Origin: Bacillus sp. 2205SS5-2
GTDB lineage: Bacteria; Bacillota; Bacilli; Bacillales; Bacillaceae_K
Length of the DNA: 64,000 nucleotides
NCBI RefSeq assembly: GCF_037024155.1
Contig: NZ_JAYKTS010000013.1
Coordinates: forward strand, 51,872 to 115,871
Direction of reading: 5' to 3'
Shown here one piece after another: positions 44,870 through 53,061 of this stretch. A program made the position numbers and the translations under genes. A model generated the notes under the pieces. That model ran no database searches, had not been told where the DNA came from, and saw nothing but the letters and a program-made list of their open reading frames with translations. Position 1 is the first letter of the stretch. Every line of letters starts with the position of its first letter.

Positions 44870-46501
44870 TTGTCTTCTAAACTTGAAGAATTAACTGAGA
44901 AAATAATGGCTTCTGGTGAAGATATTAAAAAAGAGCTTACCCCGAAGGAATCAGCTCATTTGAAAATGGTTCAAAAAGGTTTATTATTACACCGGCAAAA
45001 GCTCGTGTACAATGTGAAGACGCTCGATAGTACGATTTCTGCGCAGGTTCAAGATGTGACACCTGTGTCGGTTAAATTAGATTTAGATTTTCCGTTATTG
45101 AGTCGGTGCTCTTGTCCAGAAACAGGCTGGTGTCGACACCGTATGGCGGTTTTTTTCACGATTTTTCAGCGCGTGAATTCGGTTTCTGAGTGGGTTAAAT
45201 CCTGGAAAGGCGAGGATTCGGTCGTTCCGGAAGTGAAGAAAGCCGCCGAGTTGACGAATCTCCACCCTGCGTTGAAAACGGCGAGTTCGCTGTTGCAGCG
45301 AGACGTCTTACGGGGGCAAACGCCACAAAACTGGTATGACTATTTCCAATCACTACTAGCCGAAGTCGATAAAGAAAGCTGGCTGCAAAATTCATTTATG
45401 CTGGATATGAACGTCCAAAGCTTGCACCGAAAATTTATGAAAGACGCGCCGATGGAACGAGAGTGGAAGCCGTTGTATCAGTTATTTGTGTCGGTGTTTC
45501 TCTATGAAACATTATATGAATGGCTTGCTAAGAAAGAGGGGGCCATTTTTTCAAAACGGGGTACGTCTGTTTTTTCATTTATTTTAGATGAATTGTATGA
45601 CAGCGTTTATCAAATGTCCGTTACGGCTATGCCATTTGCGTTTGATCCGTTTATGAAATTTTTAAAAGAACGTTCCTTGAAGTGGACGTCTTTGCAAGAT
45701 GCTTCGATTGAAGGAATGGATTTGTACCGGACACTGTGGTTCTTTTTGTTCACCAAAAAGCAGTGGCGCGAGGAAGAGAAAAAGCGATTATCGGCCTTTA
45801 CGCAGCGGTCTGAAATGGAAACGGTCGCCCTGCTCCATCAGCTCCTCTTGTTGGATGAAACCGATACGTTCCTGACGTTAGCCAAGGAACACTCAGCGAA
45901 TGTATTTCGCTATAGTGAGCACTGGTTGTATTATTTTTTTCAGCACCAAGCTCCTGAAAAGGCCGTGAGCGTGATTTCAAGCTGTTTGCCTCATGTTAGC
46001 GCCTATTTAGAGCAAATTCCAAATGATTACGAGCGCTCCGATTTTAGCCGCTGGTATATCGGGTTGATTGATGCTTCATATATGGCGAGGCAGGAACCGC
46101 GTTTGTATAAACAGCTGCTTCTGACGCTACTTCCGTATAGTTATTATCCGCTCAGTCGCTTTCTTTTTGATGCTGAGGATTATCGCGAGTGGGTCGAGCT
46201 GCAGCAGTGGCTTGGCTATGAAATTGGCGAAATGGAGTATCTTGGCCTGAAGGAAATTGTGAAGCAGCAGCCTGAGCTTGGACTACCACTCTATCATGAA
46301 GCGGTGGAAAGCCTGCTTGCAAACCGAAACCGCGATAGCTACAAGCAAGCGGTACGAGTGATGAAAAAAATTCGCACTCTGTATAAAAAACAGAAAAAAA
46401 TAGAGCAATGGGAACGCTATTTAGACTATATTTTAGACGAAACAAAACGCCTTCGTGCTTTTCACGAAGAATGTAGAAAGGGTAAATTGATTCATGCTTA
46501 A
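44870..46501 (+). CDS. ywqB: SWIM zinc-finger protein YwqB
   Basis: A 543-residue protein with a SWIM zinc finger at about residue 80-91 (RCSCPETGWCRH, giving C-x-C-xn-C-x-H) and an otherwise helical, tryptophan-rich body. SWIM proteins partner with SNF2 helicases. The TTG start at 44870 follows AGGAGG at about 8 bases. The stop overlaps the ywqA start by 8 bases, so the pair is translationally coupled. Role unknown; likely DNA- or RNA-polymerase-related. Confidence 0.92.
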   Translation: MSSKLEELTEKIMASGEDIKKELTPKESAHLKMVQKGLLLHRQKLVYNVKTLDSTISAQVQDVTPVSVKLDLDFPLLSRCSCPETGWCRHRMAVFFTIFQRVNSVSEWVKSWKGEDSVVPEVKKAAELTNLHPALKTASSLLQRDVLRGQTPQNWYDYFQSLLAEVDKESWLQNSFMLDMNVQSLHRKFMKDAPMEREWKPLYQLFVSVFLYETLYEWLAKKEGAIFSKRGTSVFSFILDELYDSVYQMSVTAMPFAFDPFMKFLKERSLKWTSLQDASIEGMDLYRTLWFFLFTKKQWREEEKKRLSAFTQRSEMETVALLHQLLLLDETDTFLTLAKEHSANVFRYSEHWLYYFFQHQAPEKAVSVISSCLPHVSAYLEQIPNDYERSDFSRWYIGLIDASYMARQEPRLYKQLLLTLLPYSYYPLSRFLFDAEDYREWVELQQWLGYEIGEMEYLGLKEIVKQQPELGLPLYHEAVESLLANRNRDSYKQAVRVMKKIRTLYKKQKKIEQWERYLDYILDETKRLRAFHEECRKGKLIHA

Positions 46502-49307
46502 AACGAATAGCTATCATTTAAATATCAGCCCCTCACAGGACGGAACGTTTTTTCTAACGGTGAAAGATCCTACAGGAATGATTATTTCGCCAAAAGATTG
46601 GCGCAAGCAATTCTTCGTTTGGCATGAAGAAAGCTTCTTTGGAACGATGTTTAAGCCCTCCAAAGTTGGCGGCGAAGAAGGGCTGGTCATTCCGAGCTAT
46701 CATCTGCTGACTCTGTTTGGCAATGAAGGCTTCAGTCGCCTCATTCAATGGGACTGGGGCGAGCTTGCCAATCTGCTCCTGATGGTCTCGACACCAATGC
46801 TCGACTCGATTTCTCAAGGAAGCTTTCTTCCCACTTTTTCGAATCAAAAAATTCAGTGGCGCGTCCCAGAAGACGTCTGGGATGAATTTGGCGAAGATTT
46901 TTGGCAGCAGTCTGCCACCGAAAACATGTCTGCGCGTGAACTGGTGACCCAGTGGTTTCAAGAAAGCGTTGCACAATATATTCAATATTCTCCGCAGTTC
47001 AAGCGCTTGGCTCATTCGCTTTCCTTATTGGAAAATAGTGAATTGACGTCAACTGATATCGCGGCCTATTTTGATGAAAAGCGCTGGAGTGAATGGATTG
47101 GCTTAAGCGAGCCCGAACACCCCTTTTCAATCGGACTGCGTTTGTCGGAGCCTGACGATGAAACTCAACCTTGGCAATTAACAGCAATTTTAAAGGATCC
47201 ATCATCAGAAACCCTTTACGAGTCGAACAGCAAGGAACCATTGCCACGTGGATGGAAAAAACATTTGCCGGCCGTAAAAGAAGAGCAACAACGCTGGATC
47301 GCAGTTTTTCCTGAACTCAACGCTCATGGTAAACTGAAAACAGACTTATCAGAACATGAAGCCTGGGAATTTTTAACGGTTACGAGTGAAAAACTCCTCG
47401 CTCTTGGCGTTGACATTTTCCTCCCTTCCTGGTGGCTAGCCATGAAAGAAGCCAATATGACCGTCAAGGCGAAAGTGAAAAACAGTGAAAGCTCGTATCG
47501 TCCGTCCTTTGTAGGCATGAATGCCGTGCTCGATTTTGACTGGCGAGTCTCGATGAACGGGACGGACCTATCGGAAAAAGACTTCAACTCACTCGTCAGC
47601 GAGCAGCGCCGCCTAGTGCAGATTAACGGACAATGGATGAGCCTTGATCCTGCGATGATTCGCCGCATCCAAGAGTTAATGGAAAAAGCGAAAAAAGATG
47701 GCTTACGCATTCAAGATTTACTGGAGCAAGAACTGGGAACCCGCGAGAAAACAGCCGATGAGGAAGAAGAATACGATCCTCGCCTATTTGCCAACATCCA
47801 AATTGAATTAAATCGTTCGTTGAAAAAAATGGTAAGTCAGCTGCAAAACTTAGCGGAAATTCCGATGATAGAAACGCCTGATACCTTACTCGGCACACTG
47901 CGTCCGTACCAACAACAAGGCACAAGCTGGCTCTTATTTTTACGAAGCTTCGGCTTTGGTGCTGTGCTCGCAGATGATATGGGACTCGGAAAAACAATTC
48001 AGCTCATCTCGTATTTGCTAGCCGTCAAGGAACAAGAGGCGCTAGAAGCACCCGCGCTCATTATCGCTCCGACATCCGTGTTAGGAAACTGGCAAAAAGA
48101 GTTGGAAAAATTCTCCCCTTCGCTAAACGTGTTGCTTCATTATGGAAGCAACCGCGCCAAAGGAGAAGCGTTCACTGCGAGTTTAGATGGTGTTGATGTT
48201 GTTGTCACCTCCTATGGATTGAGTCATTTAGATGAGGAAGAAATCGCCGAGGTGAAATGGAGCACCATCGCTCTCGATGAAGCGCAAAACATTAAAAACT
48301 CATCAACCAAACAATCGCGGGCGATCCGCAAGCTCCAAAGCGGTCATCATATTGCCTTAACCGGTACACCAATGGAAAATCGTCTTTCTGAGCTGTGGTC
48401 GATTTTTGATTTTGCCAATAAAGGCTTCCTTGGTACCTTTGCTCAATTTCAAAAACACTATATTTTACCGATTGAAAAAGAAGATTCTCGTGAGAAAATT
48501 AGTGAGCTTCAAGGAAAAATCAAACCGTTTCTGCTGCGCCGGACGAAGAAAGACCCCGACGTCGAGCTGAATTTACCGGATAAACTGGAACAAAAGGAAT
48601 ACTGTCCGCTCACACCCGAGCAGGCCTCTCTTTATGAGCAGCTTATTCAGGACACTTTCGATCAAATAAATAAGCTCAAAGGCATTGAGCGTAAAGGCCT
48701 CATTCTGCAAATGATTAATCGACTGAAGCAGCTTTGCAACCATCCAGCCCTATACTTAAAGGAACCACAACCAAAACATACGCTGTCTCGCTCTTATAAG
48801 TTAGCAAAGCTCGTCGATGTGCTGGAAAACGTGCTGGAATCTGGTGAAGCCTGTCTGATTTTCACGCAATACATTTCCATGGGTGAAATGATACAAACGC
48901 TACTGAAAGAACAATTCGACATCGATGTGCCGTTCCTCAACGGCTCGATGCCAAAACAAAAACGAGATCAACTCGTCGAAGATTTCCAAAGCGGAAAGTA
49001 TCCCGTCTTCCTGCTCTCCCTAAAAGCGGGCGGAACCGGTCTCAACTTAACCGCTGCCAATCACGTCATTCACTATGATCGCTGGTGGAATCCGGCAGTC
49101 GAAAACCAAGCAACCGACCGAGCCTACCGAATCGGCCAAAACCGCTTCGTTCACGTGCACAAGCTCATCACATCCGGTACTCTCGAAGAAAAAATCGACA
49201 TGATGCTCGAGAAAAAACAAGCACTCAACGACGACATCATCCAAAGCGATTCCTGGATTACCGAGCTATCTGATCATGATTTAAAAGACTTACTTACATT
49301 GAAATAA
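46494..49307 (+). CDS. ywqA: SNF2-family helicase YwqA
   Basis: A 937-residue ATPase. Residues 1-440 form the bacterial SNF2-associated domain. The helicase has motif I LADDMGLGKTIQ (about 500), motif II ALDEAQNIKN, motif III LTGTPMENR, motif V (SLKAGGTGLNLTAAN) and motif VI (QATDRAYRIGQ). Related bacterial proteins (RapA/HepA) remodel RNA polymerase or DNA. It is coupled to the SWIM protein. The last third has many C-ending codons. Confidence 0.95.
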   Translation: MLKTNSYHLNISPSQDGTFFLTVKDPTGMIISPKDWRKQFFVWHEESFFGTMFKPSKVGGEEGLVIPSYHLLTLFGNEGFSRLIQWDWGELANLLLMVSTPMLDSISQGSFLPTFSNQKIQWRVPEDVWDEFGEDFWQQSATENMSARELVTQWFQESVAQYIQYSPQFKRLAHSLSLLENSELTSTDIAAYFDEKRWSEWIGLSEPEHPFSIGLRLSEPDDETQPWQLTAILKDPSSETLYESNSKEPLPRGWKKHLPAVKEEQQRWIAVFPELNAHGKLKTDLSEHEAWEFLTVTSEKLLALGVDIFLPSWWLAMKEANMTVKAKVKNSESSYRPSFVGMNAVLDFDWRVSMNGTDLSEKDFNSLVSEQRRLVQINGQWMSLDPAMIRRIQELMEKAKKDGLRIQDLLEQELGTREKTADEEEEYDPRLFANIQIELNRSLKKMVSQLQNLAEIPMIETPDTLLGTLRPYQQQGTSWLLFLRSFGFGAVLADDMGLGKTIQLISYLLAVKEQEALEAPALIIAPTSVLGNWQKELEKFSPSLNVLLHYGSNRAKGEAFTASLDGVDVVVTSYGLSHLDEEEIAEVKWSTIALDEAQNIKNSSTKQSRAIRKLQSGHHIALTGTPMENRLSELWSIFDFANKGFLGTFAQFQKHYILPIEKEDSREKISELQGKIKPFLLRRTKKDPDVELNLPDKLEQKEYCPLTPEQASLYEQLIQDTFDQINKLKGIERKGLILQMINRLKQLCNHPALYLKEPQPKHTLSRSYKLAKLVDVLENVLESGEACLIFTQYISMGEMIQTLLKEQFDIDVPFLNGSMPKQKRDQLVEDFQSGKYPVFLLSLKAGGTGLNLTAANHVIHYDRWWNPAVENQATDRAYRIGQNRFVHVHKLITSGTLEEKIDMMLEKKQALNDDIIQSDSWITELSDHDLKDLLTLK

Positions 49308-49319
49308 GCATTAGTTTGG

Positions 49320-49346
49320 AAGGCTTCCCGTTTACGGGGAGCCTTT
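49320..49346 (+). terminator. Rho-independent terminator of ywqBA
   Basis: AAGGCTTCCC and GGGGAGCCTT pair around a 6-base loop, then TTAATAAT. Confidence 0.85.
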
Positions 49347-49352
49347 AATAAT

Positions 49353-49534
49353 GGCTCTTTTCGTATCCTTTGTTGCTATTGGCACAAAGAAAAAACAGGC
49401 AGTAAGGTTTTTTCGACTGATTTCTTACCTTTTATCTAGAAATGGAGAATTTTTCATGAGGAAAAGAGCACGAAGTCATACAAATCATGGAATATATTCC
49501 TATTCGAAAAGCCACAATCTTTGCGAAAACAGCC
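49353..49534 (+). repeat. MITE-like element, long subtype (182 bp)
   Basis: Begins GGCTCTTTTCGTATCCTTTG and ends TTTGCGAAAACAGCC. Flanks TTAATAAT and TCAATAAT are a near-perfect 8-bp duplication. The short frames inside are not genes. Confidence 0.88.
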
Positions 49535-49591
49535 TCAATAATCAATCGAATTCTTAGCATCTAATAAAATGTTTTCTCAATAAATATCCAC

Positions 49592-49620
49592 AAAAAAAGA
49601 GCCGGTTGGGGAGCCGGCTC
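49592..49620 (-). terminator. Rho-independent terminator of the ssbB operon
   Basis: GAGCCGGCTC and its partner GAGCCGG form a stem; on the minus strand it is followed by seven T. Confidence 0.85.
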
Positions 49621-49689
49621 AACGGGGAGTTTGACGAGGGTTAAAACGAGGTAGATGTTTTTCTCTCTATTACGAGGGCATAGAGGAAG

Positions 49690-49878
49690 TTAAGAGGACA
49701 GTTGATTTTCTTTTACGACTGGAGTCAATGGTAGAGTTGAGTATGCTGTGAGTGTATTTTTCTCGAGGATGGACACTTTTTCTTGGAGTTGGACTATTTC
49801 CGAGCGTGCTTGACCTAGTTTGAGAATTAGCTCACCAACAAGTAGTTCTATTTTTTTCAATTCGTTTTGATTGCTCAC
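49690..49878 (-). CDS. Small coiled-coil protein, 62 aa
   Basis: GTG start with AAGGAGG 10 bases upstream, directly downstream of ssbB. The middle (LVGELILKLGQARSEIVQL) has a heptad pattern typical of a coiled coil; the C-terminal third is disordered. It is in the ssbB operon, ending before a strong terminator, so it could be related to competence or DNA handling, but no family was recognised. Confidence 0.65.
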   Translation of the reverse strand: MSNQNELKKIELLVGELILKLGQARSEIVQLQEKVSILEKNTLTAYSTLPLTPVVKENQLSS

Positions 49879-49892
49879 TGATGCGGTCCTCC

Positions 49893-50267
49893 TTATGGTA
49901 AAATAGCTTCTGCTGGTGTAAAATGGGTATTTTCTGCCGTTTGTTGCGTTTTTTGGCCTAAAAATTTAACACTTTCGCCGAATACTTCGGTCATGTAAAT
50001 TCGTTTGCCTTCGGTGTTTTCGTAGTATCTCGTTTGAATTTTTCCGATAATACCGACCACCGATCCTTTCACACAATAGACGGCGGTGTTTTCTGCCGTT
50101 TTGTTCCAGAGCGTACATAGAACAAAATCCGTTTCAAATTCACCTGCAGCGTTCCGGTAGTGGCGATTCACAGCTAATGTCACATTTAATACCGATTTAC
50201 CGTCACGGGTTTGCTTTAGGACTGGATCTTTTGTCAGTCGACCGACCAGTGTTACTTGATTAATCAT
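49893..50267 (-). CDS. ssbB: Single-stranded DNA-binding protein SsbB
   Basis: A 124-residue OB-fold protein: MINQVTLVGRLTKDPVLK, VNRHYRNAAGEFETDFV and GIIGKIQTRYYENTEGKRI are the conserved parts. It lacks the acidic C-terminal tip that recruits partner proteins, which fits the short SsbB paralogue of naturally competent bacilli. ATG at 50267 with GGGAGGGAG upstream; a longer frame to 50291 is not supported. In B. subtilis ssbB is a ComK-controlled competence gene. AT-rich upstream sequence could contain ComK boxes but none was proved. Confidence 0.9.
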   Translation of the reverse strand: MINQVTLVGRLTKDPVLKQTRDGKSVLNVTLAVNRHYRNAAGEFETDFVLCTLWNKTAENTAVYCVKGSVVGIIGKIQTRYYENTEGKRIYMTEVFGESVKFLGQKTQQTAENTHFTPAEAILP

Positions 50268-50488
50268 TCTCTCCCTCCCTTCTAACCACATTGTATCGAG
50301 AAGGTGGGTGCACGTAAAATGGATGATTCCTTCCTTCCTTTTTAAAATTACATCATTAACTACCGAATTCAGCTAGGGGAATTCAATAGTTTTCATTCAT
50401 TTTCTAGTAAAATTTCAGCAAACCAACAAATTTAAAATTTTTTCAGATGTGTGTTCCAGATTTTACTATGATATAATTTTTATTAGAA

Positions 50489-50631
50489 GGCTCTATTCTT
50501 CTTAATTGTTGCTTTAAGAAGAAATTCTGTATGAAAATCGTTCATTTTTTAAAATCCACCCTTCAGATCATACGAAAAGAGGACCCGTAGTATAGTGATG
50601 TCAAGGAAACTGAGCAAATGCGAAAGCAGCC
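50489..50631 (+). repeat. MITE-like element (143 bp) with TATTAGAA/GATTAGAA flanks
   Basis: Ends GGCTCTATTCTTCTTAATTG and GCGAAAGCAGCC. The flanks differ at one of eight positions. Confidence 0.82.
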
Positions 50632-50660
50632 GATTAGAATGATGTCCAAGGAGGAATTCG

Positions 50661-51098
50661 ATGAAAACGTTTAAAATTATTACCTTTCAAATTATAGATC
50701 AAGAGGAAATTGTGACGATTGATATCGAAGATGGGCTAATTATTAATAAAGAAGATCTGAAAGGCACGTGGCTCGTTGAAGCCTTTGCCTCTCGTCAATA
50801 TTACGATTACTTTCGAGAAATTCAACAAACCACCGATGATACAGAAATTCGTGTCGTCATTACTCACCCTCAGAACGACTATGCTTCCTTCTTTATACAT
50901 ATTCGCGGAATTAAGCAGCTTGATGGGAAGATTAGTGTGTTGATGGAAGGTCATCTTAAAAAAATACCAAAAGACTACTCCGAATTACTTCTAAATGAAC
51001 TGATTGAGCAAGGTCTTGAAGGTGCTCCCTTAATTGAAACCTTTCGAAAAAAAATCAAACTAAAACCAAAACTAACGTCTAATTCAAGTGGACAATAG
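50661..51098 (+). CDS. ywpF: YwpF-like protein
   Basis: A 145-residue protein matching B. subtilis YwpF in order of features: the opening MKTFKIITFQIIDQEE, the IEDGLIINKEDLKGTWLVEAF block and the closing LLLNELIEQGLEGAPLIETF. Function unknown. AAGGAGG stands before the ATG. In B. subtilis ywpF also lies near ssbB (ywpH), so gene order is conserved. Confidence 0.85.
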   Translation: MKTFKIITFQIIDQEEIVTIDIEDGLIINKEDLKGTWLVEAFASRQYYDYFREIQQTTDDTEIRVVITHPQNDYASFFIHIRGIKQLDGKISVLMEGHLKKIPKDYSELLLNELIEQGLEGAPLIETFRKKIKLKPKLTSNSSGQ

Positions 51099-51199
51099 TA
51101 ATAATCCTATAAATGTTTTCACGAGAACTTGTTCTCTATAGCTAACATATGTTACTTTATTAATAAATGTAGTTTACTACTTATCACGAGGTGTCGATT

Positions 51200-51520
51200 A
51201 TGATTGGAGAACGTGTAAAACAATTGCGACTGGAGAGAAAAATGTCGATGACTGAGCTAGCCGATCGAGCTGGCGTCGCAAAATCTTATTTAAGTGCGCT
51301 TGAGCGTAATTTACAGCAGAATCCTTCTGTTCAATTTTTAGAAAAAATTTCGTCTGCACTTCATGTCTCCATTGAGTCAATATTATTTGATTCAAAACAA
51401 ACCAATGCACTCGATCCAGATTGGGTAGATATTGCTCAAGAAGCTATTTCTTCTGGTATCACAAAAGAGCAATTCAAAGAATTTATCGAATTTAATAAAT
51501 GGCGAAATGAACAAAAATAA
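51200..51520 (+). CDS. sinR: SinR, master repressor of matrix genes
   Basis: A 106-residue repressor. The first 60 residues are a helix-turn-helix (MTELADRAGVAKSYLSALE) with the SinR-typical NLQQNPSVQFLEKIS. The C-terminal half (DPDWVDIAQEAISSGITKEQ, then FKEFIEFNKW) is the dimerisation domain that SinI binds. ATG at 51200 with GAGGTG; a GTG 9 bases earlier is in frame. Unlike B. subtilis, sinI is not upstream but tail-to-tail downstream. In B. subtilis SinR represses eps and tapA operons. Confidence 0.93.
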   Translation: MIGERVKQLRLERKMSMTELADRAGVAKSYLSALERNLQQNPSVQFLEKISSALHVSIESILFDSKQTNALDPDWVDIAQEAISSGITKEQFKEFIEFNKWRNEQK

Positions 51521-51549
51521 AGTCTTGCAGATTATGCAAGACTTTTTGT
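51521..51549. terminator. Bidirectional terminator shared by sinR and sinI
   Basis: AAGTCTTGC and GCAAGACTT form a perfect 9-bp stem with TTTT after. The sinI stop codon lies inside the loop. Confidence 0.9.
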
Positions 51550-51687
51550 AATATTTCGACTCATTTCATTTGATGTGGGTATTTTCTTTGTTTTCAAAAA
51601 TTCTCTTATCTCATTTTTTGAAATTCCACTTTCTAGAGCTTCTTTCACTAGTTGGATCCACTCCAGATCCAGTTCAATTTTCCCCAT
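51532..51687 (-). CDS. sinI: SinI-like anti-repressor, 51 aa
   Basis: The 51-residue product begins MGKIELDLEWIQLVKEALES and continues GISKNEIREFLKTKK, which matches the SinI/SinR dimerisation helix-turn-helix (D-L-E-W, then GIS-x3-I-R-x-F-L). SinI binds SinR and lifts repression of matrix genes. GGGGGAAG lies 8 bases before the ATG. It is preceded by a c-di-GMP-I riboswitch, and it faces sinR across a shared terminator. Confidence 0.92.
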   Translation of the reverse strand: MGKIELDLEWIQLVKEALESGISKNEIREFLKTKKIPTSNEMSRNITKSLA

Positions 51688-51717
51688 TATTCTTCCCCCT
51701 AAAATACTGATGTATTT

Positions 51718-51801
51718 CAGGCAACCCAGCCATCATAGCTTATTTTGTTATAAGCAGTAGATCTGTGGCTTTGCGTCCTCATCTTTAAATGAGTTTGCCT
51801 T
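51718..51801 (-). promoter_or_regulatory. Cyclic-di-GMP-I riboswitch (GEMM-I) before sinI
   Basis: On the minus strand the segment reads AGGCAAACTCAT, GACGCAAAGCCACAGATCTA and ATGGCTGGGTTGCCT. These are the invariant blocks of the c-di-GMP-I aptamer. P1 is AGGCAA/TTGCCT, the second stem CTCAT/ATGAG, and the third AGCC/GGCT with GCTTAT/ATAAGC. Only about 30 bases separate it from the sinI start; a small hairpin (AAATAC/GTATTT) just before the ribosome-binding site could be the switch. A -10 box TATAAT lies at 51834-51839. Confidence 0.93.
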
Positions 51802-51993
51802 TAAACTGATGTAGTTATTTGCTATATTCCTCATTATACAGACGTGTCCTCCCATTTTTTGTAACAATTTGTCTATCGAATCTTTATTTTCAGAATTTTT
51901 TATCACCAATATTTGCTATATAGTGACATTTTCCCTCCTTCCATAGGTGAAATTCTTCATAATTCCATAGTCTGTAGCTAATTTTGTCGAGTA

Positions 51994-52197
51994 TTACAAA
52001 CTTTTTTTCATCTGCTTTCGGTACGCTTCTAATTTTTTTGTAGCTGGGATGTAACTTGATTGCTTTTCTAAGGAGCTATTCGCGTTAAAGAAAGGACTAT
52101 TCGTGAGGTTTTGACCGCAAGTAGGGCAGTGCCAGTCACCAAACTCTGTCGCACTGAAGGAAGGACGATAACAACGTGAACACATTTTTTTATACAT
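51994..52197 (-). CDS. Zinc-ribbon protein, 67 aa
   Basis: Two metal-binding pairs are clear: CSRCYRPSFSA and WHCPTCGQNL, giving C-x2-C and C-x2-C. The tail (YIPATKKLEAYRKQMKKSL) is basic and helical. ATG at 52197 with GGGGTG upstream; 52206 is an alternative. It lies upstream of the riboswitch in the same direction, about 150 bases away, so it may be independent. Zinc ribbons of this size usually bind nucleic acid or act as adaptor proteins. Confidence 0.75.
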   Translation of the reverse strand: MYKKMCSRCYRPSFSATEFGDWHCPTCGQNLTNSPFFNANSSLEKQSSYIPATKKLEAYRKQMKKSL

Positions 52198-52283
52198 TAC
52201 ATGCACCCCATCATTTTAATATTTTCTTATACTGCCAATTTTTCCTTGTTGATTCTGGGCTAGGTGTACCTTTATTTCTAACT

Positions 52284-52407
52284 GGCTCACTAAATTCTCC
52301 ATTTCACTCTTGATTACCATCAAAAACAGACGAAATGATAGCCGAAACAAAGTACTATCATCGATGATAAACTGATACGAAAAGCAACAAAGTTTATGAA
52401 TTGAGCC
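52284..52407 (+). repeat. MITE-like element, degenerate left end
   Basis: The right half (GACGAAATGATAGCCGAAAC and GAAAAGCAACAAAGTTTATG, then GAGCC) matches the family; the left end is weak. Confidence 0.65.
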
Positions 52408-52553
52408 TTACAAAAGAATTGTTAACAAGAGCTAGATAAGAAAATATTAGGCTAAGGCTGTTCGAGGGAGGATGAGCTTATCCTATATATTTGTTTCTTG
52501 TACTGGATAGATAATTCGAGCTATGCATTTAGTAACAGGAAAAATGTCACTCG

Positions 52554-52706
52554 TTTGTTCTTTTTAATGAATTATAATTCTATTATAAAGTACAAACAGA
52601 GAGAATAAAAGGCATTTTTTCTATATAACGAACATTTTTTTCTTTTCTTTCAAAAACAAACTAAAATCCCCTTTTAATCGCCTCTTTTGTTCTATATAAT
52701 GAACGT
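52554..52706 (+). promoter_or_regulatory. Three repeated operator-like motifs upstream of the second sinR gene
   Basis: TTGTTCTTTTTAATGAA (about 52554), TTTCTATATAACGAAC (about 52617) and TTGTTCTATATAATGAAC (about 52689) share GTTCTnTnTAAnGAAC. GTTCT is close to the B. subtilis SinR half-site, so the second SinR-like protein may bind here and regulate itself and the sortase. Confidence 0.6.
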
Positions 52707-52730
52707 ATAATGATATAAAGGAGTTATTTT

Positions 52731-53060
52731 ATGATTGGAGAAAAAATCAGAGAAATAAGAGAAGAGCGAGGAATCTCCATCAATGAGCTATCATTAAATG
52801 CAAACGTTTCTAAATCCTATATTAGTTCGATTGAGAGAGGACTTCAAAAAAACCCTTCGCTAAAGATCCTTAAACAAATAGCTGATGCGCTAAGGATACC
52901 AATCGATGAATTCATAAAAACAGAAGAAGTTCATGAGGGAAATTATTTAGACAAAGTGTGGTTATCTTTGCTTTCTGATGCTGTTAGGAGTGGATTAACA
53001 AAGAGAGAATTTATGCAGTTTACTAGATTAATGCGCTATAAAAGAGAGGAGAAAGCTTAA
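52731..53060 (+). CDS. Second SinR-like repressor
   Basis: A 109-residue paralogue of SinR: the helix-turn-helix (ISINELSLNANVSKSYISSIE) is followed by RGLQKNPSLKILKQIADAL and a dimerisation domain (VWLSLLSDAVRSGLTKREFM). The AAGGAG ribosome-binding site lies well before the ATG. The sortase gene starts 2 bases after the stop, so both are one operon. The dimerisation domain may also bind SinI, but residues differ enough that this is only a possibility. Confidence 0.9.
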   Translation: MIGEKIREIREERGISINELSLNANVSKSYISSIERGLQKNPSLKILKQIADALRIPIDEFIKTEEVHEGNYLDKVWLSLLSDAVRSGLTKREFMQFTRLMRYKREEKA

Positions 53061-53061
53061 C

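Noticed and set aside
46554..47997. Several long minus-strand frames (up to 153 codons) inside ywqA
   Set aside because: They are mirror frames of a clear SNF2 helicase gene, with no supporting start sites.
49351..49557. A 68-codon frame (MALFVSFVAIGTKKKQAV...) that recurs at 58986-59264 and 63608-63895
   Set aside because: The shared protein-like sequence is the translation of the MITE-like long subtype. It has no ribosome-binding site, is in opposite orientations, and is disrupted in other copies.
50292..50480. ComK boxes upstream of ssbB
   Set aside because: AT-rich A- and T-runs are present but no pair with the correct AAAA-N5-TTTT spacing could be fixed with confidence.
51984..51994. 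A TTTTGTCGAGT sequence resembling a Spo0A box upstream of sinI
   Set aside because: One mismatch to the core and about 150 bases from the promoter; too weak to report as a site.
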